Source: VXNF01 sp965116465
GTDB taxonomy: Bacteria; Actinomycetota; Acidimicrobiia; Acidimicrobiales; CATQHL01
DNA: 64,000 nt
Assembly (NCBI GenBank): GCA_965116465.1
Contig: OZ220687.1
Coordinates: forward strand, 2,108,001-2,172,000
Reading direction: 5' to 3'
In this document: in pieces, positions 24,627 to 33,405 of the stretch
How positions within the stretch are numbered: the first letter of the stretch is position 1
How the letters are laid out: each line of letters begins with the position of its first letter
Translations under genes and position numbers: made by a program
The notes under the pieces: generated by a model
What the model saw: the letters and a program-made list of their open reading frames with translations, nothing else
Told to the model about the DNA's origin: nothing
Databases searched by the model: none

Positions 24627-26642
24627 ATGGCAGGGAGCGGGGGCATAGGTCGCACCGCGCCCTACGGGGCCTGGCCGTCTCCGATCACACCCGAGTCGCT
24701 GGCCGCCGGCAGTGTCCGGGTCACCACGCTGGTGGCCGACGGCGTCGACCTGTGGTGGTCCGAGACGCGGCCCGCGGCGAAGGGCCGGACCGCGCTGATG
24801 CGCCGGGCCGCCGACGGGTCGGTGCGGGAGATGACCCCGCCGGAGGCCAACGTGCGCAGCCGCGTGCACTCCTACGGCGGTGCCGCCTGGTGGGCGGAGA
24901 ACGGCGTCTGCGTGTACTCCGACGACGCCGACTTCCGGCTGCGGCGCCTCGGTCCCGGCGACGGCGAGCCCGTGGTGCTCACGCCCGAAGGTCTCGACCG
25001 GTCGAGCCTGTATGCCGACGGCCGCTTCAGCGCCGACGGTCGCTGGTTCGTGTGCGTGCGGGAGCGTCCCGCCGCCCCGGAGCACGTCAACGAGATCGTC
25101 TGCGTGGCGCTCGACGGCAGCGGCCGGGTGGAGGTGTCCGCCGCCGGCGCCGACTTCTATTCCGACCCGCGACCCTCGCCGTGCGGTCGCCGGTTGGCCT
25201 GGTTGCAGTGGAACCACCCGAACATGCCCTGGGACGGCTGCGAGCTGCACGTGGGGCGCCTGGACGGTCCCCGGGTGGCCGGGTCGGAGCGCCTCGCCGG
25301 TGGTCCCGAGGAGTGGATCTTCGGTCCTGCCTGGCGCCTCGACGGCGCGCTGAGCTGGGTGAGCGACGGTTCGGGATGGTCGACGCTGTGGCTGCTGGAG
25401 GGCGATCCGCTGGCGCCGGGGGCGACTCCCCGCCGCTGGGTGGATCTGCCCGACGGCGAGATCCAGACCGCTCCATGGATCTTTGGCATGAGCCGCTACG
25501 CCACCTGGCCCGCCCCGGACGGCGGCAGCGGCCTGGCGTACGCGGTCGCCCGCCACGGCGGCCACGAGTTGCAGTTCAACGGTGGGACCTCTGGCGGCAC
25601 CGGGGCGGCGACCACCCCGGATGTGCTGCTGTCGAATTACCGCGCCCACACCTCCTTCAGCGCCCTGCGGGCCTGGAAGTCGGGCGTGGTTGCCGTGGCC
25701 GCCTCGGCGTCGGTCGAGAACGAGATCGTGCATGTCACGCACGCGGGCGCCGGGCCGGAGGCCCAGATCGTGTACGTCCCGCCGGCCCTGGCCCTGGATC
25801 CCGGATTCACCCCGGAGCCCGAGCCGGTGACGTTCCCCACCGGCGACGGTGCGGTGGCGCACGCCCTCCTGTACCGCGCTGCGAACCCGGCCTGCCATCC
25901 CGCCGAGGGGGCCGCGCCGCCGCCGCTGCTGGTCATGGCCCACGGCGGCCCTACCGGCGCGGCCCGCACCGCCCTGCACCTGGGACTGCGCTACTGGACC
26001 AGCCGGGGCATCGCCGTGGTGGACGTGGACTACCGGGGCAGCACCGGCTACGGCAGGGCGTACCGCCGCGCTCTGGACGGCGGCTGGGGCGTCACCGACG
26101 TGGCCGACTGCGTGGCGGCGGCCCGCCACCTGGCCGACTGTGGCGACGCCGACGGCGATCGGCTGGCCATCATCGGTGCCAGCGCCGGGGGCTACGCGGT
26201 GCTGCAGGCGCTCGTCGACTACGACGTGTTCGCCGCCGGGCTCATCCGCTACGGCGTCACCGACCTGGAGGCGCTGGCCCGGGACACCCACAAGTTCGAG
26301 AAGCACTACATGGACCGCCTCGTCGGCCCCTACCCCCAGGAGCAGGCTCTCTACGTCGAGCGCTCGCCGATCCACCGGGTGGACCGCATCTCGTGCCCCA
26401 TGCTGGTGCTGCAGGGCGACAGCGACCCCGTGGTGCCGCCCGAGCAGGCGGAGGCGCTGGTGTCGGCCCTGGAGTCCAACGGCCTGCCCTACGCCTACCT
26501 GCTCTTCGAGGGCGAGGCGCACGGCTTCCGTGGCACCGAGGCGATCGTGGCGGCGGCCGCGGCGGAACTCTCCTTCCTCGGCCAGATCTTCGGCTTCGAG
26601 CCGGCGGGCGGTATCACACCGGTCACGGTGCGCAACCTCTGA
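24627..26642 (+). CDS. Prolyl oligopeptidase-family (S9) serine peptidase
   Basis: A 671-residue two-domain peptidase: an N-terminal beta-propeller (about 30-390) and a C-terminal alpha/beta-hydrolase domain. The catalytic triad is Ser519 (GASAGGY), Asp600 (GDSDPVV) and His632 (GEAHGF), with GRAYRRALDGGWG typical of the acylaminoacyl-peptidase branch. No signal peptide, so cytosolic. ATG 24627 lies 18 bases after the aminotransferase gene, suggesting co-transcription. Confidence 0.92.
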   Translation: MAGSGGIGRTAPYGAWPSPITPESLAAGSVRVTTLVADGVDLWWSETRPAAKGRTALMRRAADGSVREMTPPEANVRSRVHSYGGAAWWAENGVCVYSDDADFRLRRLGPGDGEPVVLTPEGLDRSSLYADGRFSADGRWFVCVRERPAAPEHVNEIVCVALDGSGRVEVSAAGADFYSDPRPSPCGRRLAWLQWNHPNMPWDGCELHVGRLDGPRVAGSERLAGGPEEWIFGPAWRLDGALSWVSDGSGWSTLWLLEGDPLAPGATPRRWVDLPDGEIQTAPWIFGMSRYATWPAPDGGSGLAYAVARHGGHELQFNGGTSGGTGAATTPDVLLSNYRAHTSFSALRAWKSGVVAVAASASVENEIVHVTHAGAGPEAQIVYVPPALALDPGFTPEPEPVTFPTGDGAVAHALLYRAANPACHPAEGAAPPPLLVMAHGGPTGAARTALHLGLRYWTSRGIAVVDVDYRGSTGYGRAYRRALDGGWGVTDVADCVAAARHLADCGDADGDRLAIIGASAGGYAVLQALVDYDVFAAGLIRYGVTDLEALARDTHKFEKHYMDRLVGPYPQEQALYVERSPIHRVDRISCPMLVLQGDSDPVVPPEQAEALVSALESNGLPYAYLLFEGEAHGFRGTEAIVAAAAAELSFLGQIFGFEPAGGITPVTVRNL

Positions 26643-26765
26643 GGGAGTGCCGGGCGGTCCGATAGGGACGAACGCGGGAACCGAGCCGCGCTCTGGCACG
26701 TCGGAACAGGTAGACAGGAAGCACCGAGCGGCACCGGAGGGATAGCGCTGAAGCTGAGAATAGGA

Positions 26766-28118
26766 ATGAGAACGCTCGTCGCGGCCCTGGCGGTGCTGCT
26801 GGTGGCCGGAGCCTGCGGTGGGTCCGGCGGCGACAGCGTCGCGGCACCGGCTGCCACCGAGGTTCCCACGCCCACCGTCGAGCCGCCACCGCCGAGCCCC
26901 GAGCCGGCGCCGCAGGCCGAGCCCCCGGCACCACCGGAGCCCCCACCACCGGAGCCCGCACCACCTGCTGTGGCACCGTCCGAGCCGCCACCGGCCGCCG
27001 CGGAGGCACCGCCGGTCGAGGAGCCGGCAGCCGAACCCGAGCCGCCGGAGCCAATCGACGAGCCGGCGGCCGTCACCGATCCGCCCGCCGCCCCCCCTGT
27101 CGAGTCCCAGCCTGAGGATGTGCTCGACGAGGCGGCGATCGCTGAATTGGCGGTGCGCCTCGCCGCGGCGCAAGCCACGGTGACCTCGGCGCAGCGGCGG
27201 ATGTACGTGTCGTTTGCGTTGAGCGTCCCCGGAGAGCCCCCGGTCGTCATCGACGCAGTGCCCTTGATGACCCTCACCGAGGTGGGTGAACTGGGGCGTA
27301 GCGAGGTGGACTTGGCGGGCTTCAGGACGGGCGTCTTCGGAGCCGCCGGCGACCTTGCCGGCTCAGAGTCGTTGGACCTCCCGCCGCTGGAGATCATCGG
27401 AGAGGGCGACACGCGTCTCTATGTGAAGCTGACGTCGCTGGAGGTGTTCTCGGAGTTGGATCCGGCGGCGGTGTCGCCGTGGTCGGCCGATCTGATCGCC
27501 GAACATGGTGGTGACATCGAGGACCTGTGGGGGCTCGTGGACGTGACGACCGGCCCCGGCGCCGAGGCGCTGGCGTTGCTGGGCGTGTCACCTCAGATCA
27601 GCGTGCAGGACAACATTTTGGATCTCCTGGCCGATGGTCTCTCGGGGGGCGGTCTGCTGGAGGCCCGTCGCGAGGGACACAGTGAGGTGGCGGGAATCGA
27701 GACTCAGGAGTACACCTTCGTGCTCGACTTGGCCGCCATGGCCGAGGTGCCGGACTCCCTGGGAATGGTGCTCGGCGACGCCCCGGACGGGGCCGGGGCG
27801 CAGGCGGATGACTTCCTGAGCGGGCTGACCGGCCCACTGCCGATCGAGGCCATCGTCCACGTCGACTCCGATGATCTGATCCGGCGTAGCGCCTTCGTCG
27901 TGGACATCGGAGCCGTCCTGGCTGCGATCTTTGGTGCGATCGCCGACGGCGGTGATGTCCCCGAGGGTGCCGAGACCGTGTTCGACGAGATCGAGTACGT
28001 CATGTCCATGAGGATGGACGTCGTGGCTCTGAACGATCCGTCGCTGGTGGTGGAACTGCCCGATCCGTCGCTGGTGGTGGAACTGCCCGATCCGCCGCTG
28101 GACGTCGACCCCTACTGA
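26766..28118 (+). CDS. Putative lipoprotein with Pro/Glu linker and LolA/LppX-like domain, paralogue A
   Basis: A 450-residue exported lipoprotein: signal MRTLVAALAVLLVAGAC, a Pro/Glu/Ala spacer of about 100 residues, then a beta-rich domain (about 120-440) reminiscent of the LppX/LprG/LolA fold. The C-terminus has an exact 9-residue tandem (DPSLVVELP twice) from a 27-bp repeat. It is clearly homologous to the next gene. An in-frame CTG at 26748 sits 7 bases after GGAGG and could be a non-canonical start giving a more basic signal. Function unknown; lipid binding is only a fold-based guess. Confidence 0.75.
   Translation: MRTLVAALAVLLVAGACGGSGGDSVAAPAATEVPTPTVEPPPPSPEPAPQAEPPAPPEPPPPEPAPPAVAPSEPPPAAAEAPPVEEPAAEPEPPEPIDEPAAVTDPPAAPPVESQPEDVLDEAAIAELAVRLAAAQATVTSAQRRMYVSFALSVPGEPPVVIDAVPLMTLTEVGELGRSEVDLAGFRTGVFGAAGDLAGSESLDLPPLEIIGEGDTRLYVKLTSLEVFSELDPAAVSPWSADLIAEHGGDIEDLWGLVDVTTGPGAEALALLGVSPQISVQDNILDLLADGLSGGGLLEARREGHSEVAGIETQEYTFVLDLAAMAEVPDSLGMVLGDAPDGAGAQADDFLSGLTGPLPIEAIVHVDSDDLIRRSAFVVDIGAVLAAIFGAIADGGDVPEGAETVFDEIEYVMSMRMDVVALNDPSLVVELPDPSLVVELPDPPLDVDPY
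28035..28088 (+). repeat. 27-bp perfect tandem duplication in coding sequence
   Basis: Two identical 27-base units starting GATCCGTCGCTGGTGG encode DPSLVVELP twice; a third, diverged unit (DPPLDVDPY) ends the protein. The reading frame is kept. Confidence 0.9.
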
Positions 28119-28265
28119 CCTGTCGCTCGGCCCTCCGACCATGCCGGCCGAGCGTCGATGTCCACGAAGTGACGCCTGCACGCGTCAGCGGGTCGAGAGG
28201 GGCGAGCCGGTAGGGTCGGCTCGGCGGGCCCGGAGGACGGAATACCGGACGACCGAGGGAGCGTG

Positions 28266-29510
28266 ATGGTGGGTAGCAGGAATCGAGCGACGATCTTCGC
28301 CGGCTGCCTGCTGGCGGTCCTGATGATCGCCGCGGCGTGCAGCGACTCCGGCGACGGCCAGGTGGCGGTCCTCACCGAGGACAGGCCCCCGCCGCCGGCG
28401 ACCGAACCGGCGGAGGAGATGCTGCCGGCGGAACCGTCGGCACCTCCCGCCGCACCGACCGAAGCTCCGGCCGCACCGGCCGAAGCTCCCGCCGCACCCC
28501 CGGCGGAAGCCACCGAGCCGCCTGCTGAGCCTGCTCCGGCGCCGCCGGCAGCGGTGGAGGGGGAACTCGACGCTGCGACCGCATCCGCGGTGGTGGCGGC
28601 GCTCGGCGAGTCGCAGCGTGCCGTCACCTCCAACCGTGTGCAGGTCTACCTGTCGATGCAGTTGAGTATCGACGGGATGTTGGCCGGGTCGGTGAGTGAT
28701 GTGCCGTTGGTGCTCTACACCACCGCCGGCGACAGGACGCACGTTGAGATCGACCAGTCCGCCCTGGCCGCTCTGTCGGCGATGGAGGACGGCATGCCGG
28801 CGGCCGCGCCGGCCGGCCTGCCGCCCATCGAGATGATTCTGGACGGGGCCGAGCAGCAGACATACCTCAAACTGGAGCCGCTGGCGGCGCTCGATGCCGT
28901 CGAGCAACCCGTCTGGCTGCAGGACCTGGCCGCCCGGCATGGCGATCTCACCGGTCTGTGGGGGCGACCGAACGCCATCGATCTCGACGCCAACCTGCCC
29001 GTTCCGATCGTCGACGGGCGGCCGGCTCTCGCCGACTTCCTGGCGCTGCTGCAGGCGGCGTCGGACGGCGGCAGCATCCTGGAGGCCCGCGGCGAAGGGT
29101 TGAGCGACGTGGCCGGCGTCGCCACCCAGGTGTACTCGTTCGTCATCGATCTGGGGGCCTTGGGTGGCGATCTGCCGCCGTTCATCACGAGTTTCCTGGG
29201 TGGCCCCGACGCCGGGGGACCGCCGCCTGAGGAATTCCTCGGTGCGCTCCCCTCGCTTCCGGCCGGGCTCACCGCGCACGTCGACGCCGCAGGCTTCGTG
29301 CGACAGATGCAACTCGATCTGGATCTCGGCGCGATCCTGATGGCCGTGTTCGCAGGATTCGGCGAGATGGGCGAGACTCCCGAGGGTGCCGACATCGGCT
29401 TGCCCGAGTTCGAGTATCTGCTCTCCATCCGGTTCGAGACTCTGGCCATCAACGACGCGTCCTTGAGCGTCACGCTGCCTGATCCGTCGCTGATCGTCGG
29501 CCTTCCCTGA
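28266..29510 (+). CDS. Putative lipoprotein with Pro/Ala linker and LolA/LppX-like domain, paralogue B
   Basis: A 414-residue lipoprotein, tandem paralogue of the preceding gene. The signal ends in a lipobox (MIAAAC), a Pro/Ala/Glu spacer of about 75 residues follows, then the same domain. Shared strings include ILEARGEG, DVAGVATQVYSFVIDLG and the ending LPDPSLIV. ATG 28266 follows GAGGGAGCG; an adjacent GTG precedes it. It lacks the C-terminal tandem of paralogue A. Function unknown; surface-exposed domain on a flexible linker. Confidence 0.78.
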   Translation: MVGSRNRATIFAGCLLAVLMIAAACSDSGDGQVAVLTEDRPPPPATEPAEEMLPAEPSAPPAAPTEAPAAPAEAPAAPPAEATEPPAEPAPAPPAAVEGELDAATASAVVAALGESQRAVTSNRVQVYLSMQLSIDGMLAGSVSDVPLVLYTTAGDRTHVEIDQSALAALSAMEDGMPAAAPAGLPPIEMILDGAEQQTYLKLEPLAALDAVEQPVWLQDLAARHGDLTGLWGRPNAIDLDANLPVPIVDGRPALADFLALLQAASDGGSILEARGEGLSDVAGVATQVYSFVIDLGALGGDLPPFITSFLGGPDAGGPPPEEFLGALPSLPAGLTAHVDAAGFVRQMQLDLDLGAILMAVFAGFGEMGETPEGADIGLPEFEYLLSIRFETLAINDASLSVTLPDPSLIVGLP

Positions 29511-29615
29511 GGGCCGGGGTACACCCGGTGGTCCGGCGCGCCCCGCCGGGCCGTCGTAGTGTGCGCGCACCGGGCGGCGCCGAGGGGCGACGACGCTGCA
29601 GAGTGAGGTAGTCCA

Positions 29616-31217
29616 ATGGCACGTGTTCTGGTCGCCGAGCGCATCTCAGCGGCCGGCCTTGAGCTCCTGCGTGAATCCGGCCATGAGGTGGACGTGCGCC
29701 TCGGAATGTCGCCGGCCGAACTCGTCGAGGCCGTGACGGGGGCGCAGGCGCTGATCATCCGCTCGGCCACGCAGGTGACCGCCGAGGTACTGGAGGCCGG
29801 TGAGGACCTCGTCGTGGTGGGCCGAGCCGGCGTGGGCCTCGACAACGTCGACCTCGCCGCCGCCACGCAGTTGGGCGTGACGGTTGTGAACGCACCGCTG
29901 TCGAACGTGCTGTCGGCCGCCGAGCACACCGTCGCGCTGATCCTGTCGCAGGCCCGCAACATCCCCCAGGCGCACGCCGCGCTGGTGGCGGGACGCTGGG
30001 AGCGGGCGCAGTGGGAGGGCATCGAACTGGCGGGCAAGACCCTCGGCATCGTCGGCCTGGGGCGGGTCGGCCGGCTCGTGGCCGAGCGTGTGGCCGGATT
30101 CGCCATGCTCACGGTGGCGCACGATCCCTTTGTGTCGGTCGAGCAGGCCCGCGAGTTGCGCATCGAGTTGGTGAGCCTCCCCGAGTTGATGGCCCGCAGC
30201 GACTTCGTGACGCTGCACGTCGCCAGGACGCCCGAGACGATCGGACTCATCGGGACGGAACTCCTGGCTGCGGCCAAGCCGGGCATCCGGATCGTGAACG
30301 TCGCCCGTGGCGGACTCGTCGATGAGGAGGCCCTGGCGGAGGCACTGCGGTCGGGCAGGGTGTCCGGGGCCGCACTCGACGTCTTCGACGGCGAACCCAT
30401 CGAGGCCTCGCCCCTGTTCGGGCTTCCCGGCGTAGTGGTCACCCCGCACCTGGGGGCGAGCACGGCGGAGGCGCAGCACCGGGCCGGAGTGAACATCGCC
30501 GAGCAGGTGAACGACGCCCTGGCAGGCGGCTTCGTGCCGTTCGCGGTCAACATCGAGGCGCGGCAGGCGCCCGACATCCTGCGGCCCTACCTGCCGCTCT
30601 GCGAGCACATGGGGGGGATGCTGGCCGAGATCGTCGGCGGATTGCCCGACGCGGTGGAGTTGGAGTTCTGGGGGCACATCGGCGATCACGACCCGTCCAT
30701 CGCTCGCCTGGCTGTGCTGAAGGGTCTTCTGGCCACCGCGACCCGGACCAACGTCACCTACGTGAACGCCCCCCTGATGGCGGCCGAGGCAGGCCTGCGG
30801 GCTGTCACGCACAGCCACGTGGCGCCGCGCGACTTCCTCAATGAGGTGGTCGTGCGGGGCGGGGGAACCGAGTTGGTCGGCACGCTGCTGGGGGTGCGCG
30901 GTGATCCCTACGTCGTCAAGGTGAACGGTCTGGCGATCAACGTGCGCCCGTCGCGGCACATGGTCATGATCACCAACGAGGACCGCCCCGGCGTCGTCGG
31001 CGCGGTCGGGACGATCCTCGGCGAGGCCGGCGTGAACATCGCCGACATGGTCCTGGACTGCACGGGCGGCGCCAGTTCCACGTCATTGATCATGTTCTCG
31101 ACGGACCGCCACGTCACCGAGGCCGCGGCGCAGCTATTGCGGGAGGCGCCCGGCGTGCTGACTGTGACGGTGATTCGCCTCGACACCATCGGTCAGGCGG
31201 GGTCGCAGGAGCGCTGA
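29616..31217 (+). CDS. serA: D-3-phosphoglycerate dehydrogenase
   Basis: A 533-residue long-form SerA: substrate domain, Rossmann domain (GIVGLGRVGRLVAERV), catalytic Arg in NVARGGLVDE, catalytic His in TPHLGAST, then the intervening (ASB) domain and a C-terminal ACT domain (about 455-530) that normally binds L-serine for feedback inhibition. First step of serine synthesis, with serC in the same window but not adjacent. Start ATG 29616. Confidence 0.95.
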   Translation: MARVLVAERISAAGLELLRESGHEVDVRLGMSPAELVEAVTGAQALIIRSATQVTAEVLEAGEDLVVVGRAGVGLDNVDLAAATQLGVTVVNAPLSNVLSAAEHTVALILSQARNIPQAHAALVAGRWERAQWEGIELAGKTLGIVGLGRVGRLVAERVAGFAMLTVAHDPFVSVEQARELRIELVSLPELMARSDFVTLHVARTPETIGLIGTELLAAAKPGIRIVNVARGGLVDEEALAEALRSGRVSGAALDVFDGEPIEASPLFGLPGVVVTPHLGASTAEAQHRAGVNIAEQVNDALAGGFVPFAVNIEARQAPDILRPYLPLCEHMGGMLAEIVGGLPDAVELEFWGHIGDHDPSIARLAVLKGLLATATRTNVTYVNAPLMAAEAGLRAVTHSHVAPRDFLNEVVVRGGGTELVGTLLGVRGDPYVVKVNGLAINVRPSRHMVMITNEDRPGVVGAVGTILGEAGVNIADMVLDCTGGASSTSLIMFSTDRHVTEAAAQLLREAPGVLTVTVIRLDTIGQAGSQER

Positions 31218-31307
31218 GCAGCGCCGGGAGGCGAGGCGCGGACGCCTGTCCGGGAGGTCCGCGGATGAAGCCGGTGTGCGGTGCCGTAACCGGGCGCCGC
31301 CCGGAAC

Positions 31308-31499
31308 TCAAGCGGTCGAGGACTCCTCGGAGGCGTCGCCGGCGGGCACCTCGGTGTCCAGCGGAGGCCACGGCTCGATCGAACCGGGATCCTGCTCGTC
31401 GTCGTCGCCCTCACGCTTGTTCTTGAGCCACCGGACGGCGGCGGCCACGGCGGCGAGGATCAAAGCCCACTTGATCAGGCGCCTCAGGAATCGCAACAT
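31308..31499 (-). CDS. 63-residue single-helix membrane protein
   Basis: A short protein starting MLRFLRRLIKWALILAAVAA, one positively flanked membrane helix (about 8-24), then an acidic tail GDDDEQDP. It has no Shine-Dalgarno sequence. A -10-like TATACT ends 8 bases before the ATG, as expected for a leaderless mRNA. Convergent with serA, divergent from the leuA leader. Function unknown. Confidence 0.6.
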   Translation of the reverse strand: MLRFLRRLIKWALILAAVAAAVRWLKNKREGDDDEQDPGSIEPWPPLDTEVPAGDASEESSTA

Positions 31500-31597
31500 C
31501 GACGGGGAGTATAGCGACCACGGCGTCCGAGGTGGCCGGGGGGCGGATCCACCCCGAACGTTGACGAATCGCCCGCCTGCTGCCATGCTGTAGATCG

Positions 31598-31633
31598 ATG
31601 CGCAGTCACGTTCACCTGCTGCTTCTTCTCTAG
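31598..31633 (+). CDS. leuL: leuA leader peptide (leucine attenuation)
   Basis: An 11-codon ORF, M-R-S-H-V-H-L-L-L-L-L, with five consecutive leucine codons (CTG CTG CTT CTT CTC) directly before TAG. It is followed by a stem-loop and a strong terminator and then leuA. Ribosome stalling at the leucine codons when leucine is scarce would favour read-through. Confidence 0.85.
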   Translation: MRSHVHLLLLL

Positions 31634-31635
31634 GG

Positions 31636-31659
31636 CGAGCGCCCGCATACCGGCGCTCG
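31636..31659 (+). promoter_or_regulatory. Attenuator upstream hairpin
   Basis: CGAGCGCC (31636-31643) pairs perfectly with GGCGCTCG (31652-31659), just after the leader stop codon. It is a candidate pause or alternative structure in the leuA attenuator. Confidence 0.6.
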
Positions 31660-31667
31660 TCGACGTA

Positions 31668-31697
31668 CCTCCTGCCCGGGGCAGGAGGTTTTTCTTT
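31668..31697 (+). terminator. leuA attenuator terminator
   Basis: Stem CCTCCTGC (31668-31675) pairs with GCAGGAGG (31681-31688), followed by TTTTTCTTT. It lies between the leucine leader peptide and the leuA ribosome site. Confidence 0.88.
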
Positions 31698-31722
31698 ACC
31701 TCGAAAGGAACAGGAGAGGACA

Positions 31723-33306
31723 ATGTCGGGACACAATCCGGACCGGGTCGTCATCTTCGACACCACGCTGCGTGACGGCGAGCAGTCGCCGGGCATCTCC
31801 CTGGACCAGAGCGAGAAGCTCGAGATCGCCGAGCAGCTCGCCCGGCTCGGTGTGGACATCATCGAGGCGGGCTTCCCCATCGCCAGCCAGGGCGACTTCG
31901 AAGCGGTGCAGGTGATCGCCAAGGCGGTCCAGGGTCCGGTGATCTGCGGCCTCTCCCGCACCGCCCACAAGGACATCGACCGCTGCTGGGAGGCCATCGA
32001 GGCGGCCGAGCGCCGGCGGATCCACGTCTTCATCGCCACGAGCGAGACCCACATGCGCCACAAGCTCCGCATGACGCCCGAGCAGGTCAAGGCCGAGGCG
32101 GCCTCGGCGGTGGCGCGGGCCCGCAACTACACCGACGACGTGGAGTTCTCGCCCGAGGACGCCTCGCGCAGCGACTTCGACTTCATGTGCGAGGTGCTGC
32201 AGGTGGCCGCCGACAACGGGGCGGGCACGCTGAACATCCCCGACACCGTCGGCTACGGCGTACCCGAGGAGTACGCCGCCAAGCTGCGGCGCATTCGGGA
32301 GCGGGTGAGCGGCGACTACGTGCTGTCCACGCACTGCCACAACGATCTGGGTCTGGCGGTGGCCAATTCCCTGTCGGGCGTGCTGGCGGGCGCCCGGCAG
32401 GTGGAGTGCGCCATCAACGGCATCGGCGAGCGGGCCGGCAACGCCGCGCTCGAGGAGGTCGTCATGGCGGTCAAGACCCGCGACGACTTCTTCGGCGGCC
32501 TGGAGGTGGGGATCCGCACCGAGGAGCTCCACAAGACGAGCCGTCTCGTGAGCCGGCTCACCGGCTACCCCGTCCAGTACAACAAGGCGGTCGTGGGCCG
32601 CAACGCCTTCGCCCACGAGGCGGGCATCCACCAGCACGGGGTGCTGAGCGAGCGCACCACCTACGAGATCATGGATCCCCAGGCTGTGGGCCAGGAGGGG
32701 AGCCAGATCGTGCTGGGCAAGCACTCCGGCCGTCACGCCTTCTCCGACCGTCTCCAGAGCCTCGGCCTGGACATCAAGGGTGACGCTCTCAACGCGGCGT
32801 TCACGCGCTTCAAGGAACTGGCGGACCGCAAGATCGAGTTGACCGACGCCGACCTCGAGGCGATCGTGGCCGACGAGGTGGGCAGCGCGGTGCAGCACGC
32901 CTTCGAACTGCAAGTCCTGGAGTGCCACGGCGGCAGCGTCGGCACCGGCACGCCCAGCGCCACCGTCGTCGTGTCCGTGCACGGCGAGTTGCGCACCGCC
33001 CGCGAGGAGGGAAACGGCATGGTCGACGCCGCCTGCAAGGCGGTGAAGGCGGCCACCGGCGTCGAGGGGCGCCTGACCGACTACAGCGTCACCTCGGTGA
33101 CCGGCGGCGTGGACGCCCTCGCCGACGTGGCGCTGCGCTTCGAGTCCACCGACGGCGTCAAGGTCGCGGGCAGGGGGTTGTCCAGCGACGTGGTGGAGGC
33201 CTCGGTCCGCGCCTTCGTGAGCGCCCTCAACAAGGTGGCCAGGGTCCGGGACTCCGGCGAGAACCCTGACGCCATCGACCGTCCCGGCCGCCTCTTCATG
33301 GCGTAG
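31723..33306 (+). CDS. leuA: 2-isopropylmalate synthase
   Basis: A 527-residue LeuA of the DRE-TIM family, first committed step of leucine synthesis. Motifs: DTTLRDGEQSPG, the metal-binding HCHNDLG, HEAGIHQHG, and a C-terminal regulatory domain (about 390-515) for leucine feedback. ATG 31723 follows AGGAGAGGACA. The leucine-rich leader peptide and attenuator upstream independently support LeuA over citramalate or homocitrate synthase. Confidence 0.95.
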   Translation: MSGHNPDRVVIFDTTLRDGEQSPGISLDQSEKLEIAEQLARLGVDIIEAGFPIASQGDFEAVQVIAKAVQGPVICGLSRTAHKDIDRCWEAIEAAERRRIHVFIATSETHMRHKLRMTPEQVKAEAASAVARARNYTDDVEFSPEDASRSDFDFMCEVLQVAADNGAGTLNIPDTVGYGVPEEYAAKLRRIRERVSGDYVLSTHCHNDLGLAVANSLSGVLAGARQVECAINGIGERAGNAALEEVVMAVKTRDDFFGGLEVGIRTEELHKTSRLVSRLTGYPVQYNKAVVGRNAFAHEAGIHQHGVLSERTTYEIMDPQAVGQEGSQIVLGKHSGRHAFSDRLQSLGLDIKGDALNAAFTRFKELADRKIELTDADLEAIVADEVGSAVQHAFELQVLECHGGSVGTGTPSATVVVSVHGELRTAREEGNGMVDAACKAVKAATGVEGRLTDYSVTSVTGGVDALADVALRFESTDGVKVAGRGLSSDVVEASVRAFVSALNKVARVRDSGENPDAIDRPGRLFMA

Positions 33307-33405
33307 CCGCGCGGCCGTCCGGGCGGCGCTCCGGCGGCCTCGGAATGGCCGCCTACGGCGTCCACCGACATCCCCGCCCTCGGTTGTCGGTGGCGGCCCG
33401 GCCGG

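Noticed and set aside
24152..26665. An 837-codon plus-strand frame overlapping the S9 peptidase
   Set aside because: Alternative-frame shadow, extremely Arg/Gly-rich; the peptidase frame has the catalytic triad.
23421..27173. A 1250-codon open frame on the minus strand
   Set aside because: It runs antisense to the aminotransferase, S9 peptidase and lipoprotein genes, has no recognisable domain and an Arg/Gly/His-rich composition typical of shadows in GC-rich DNA.
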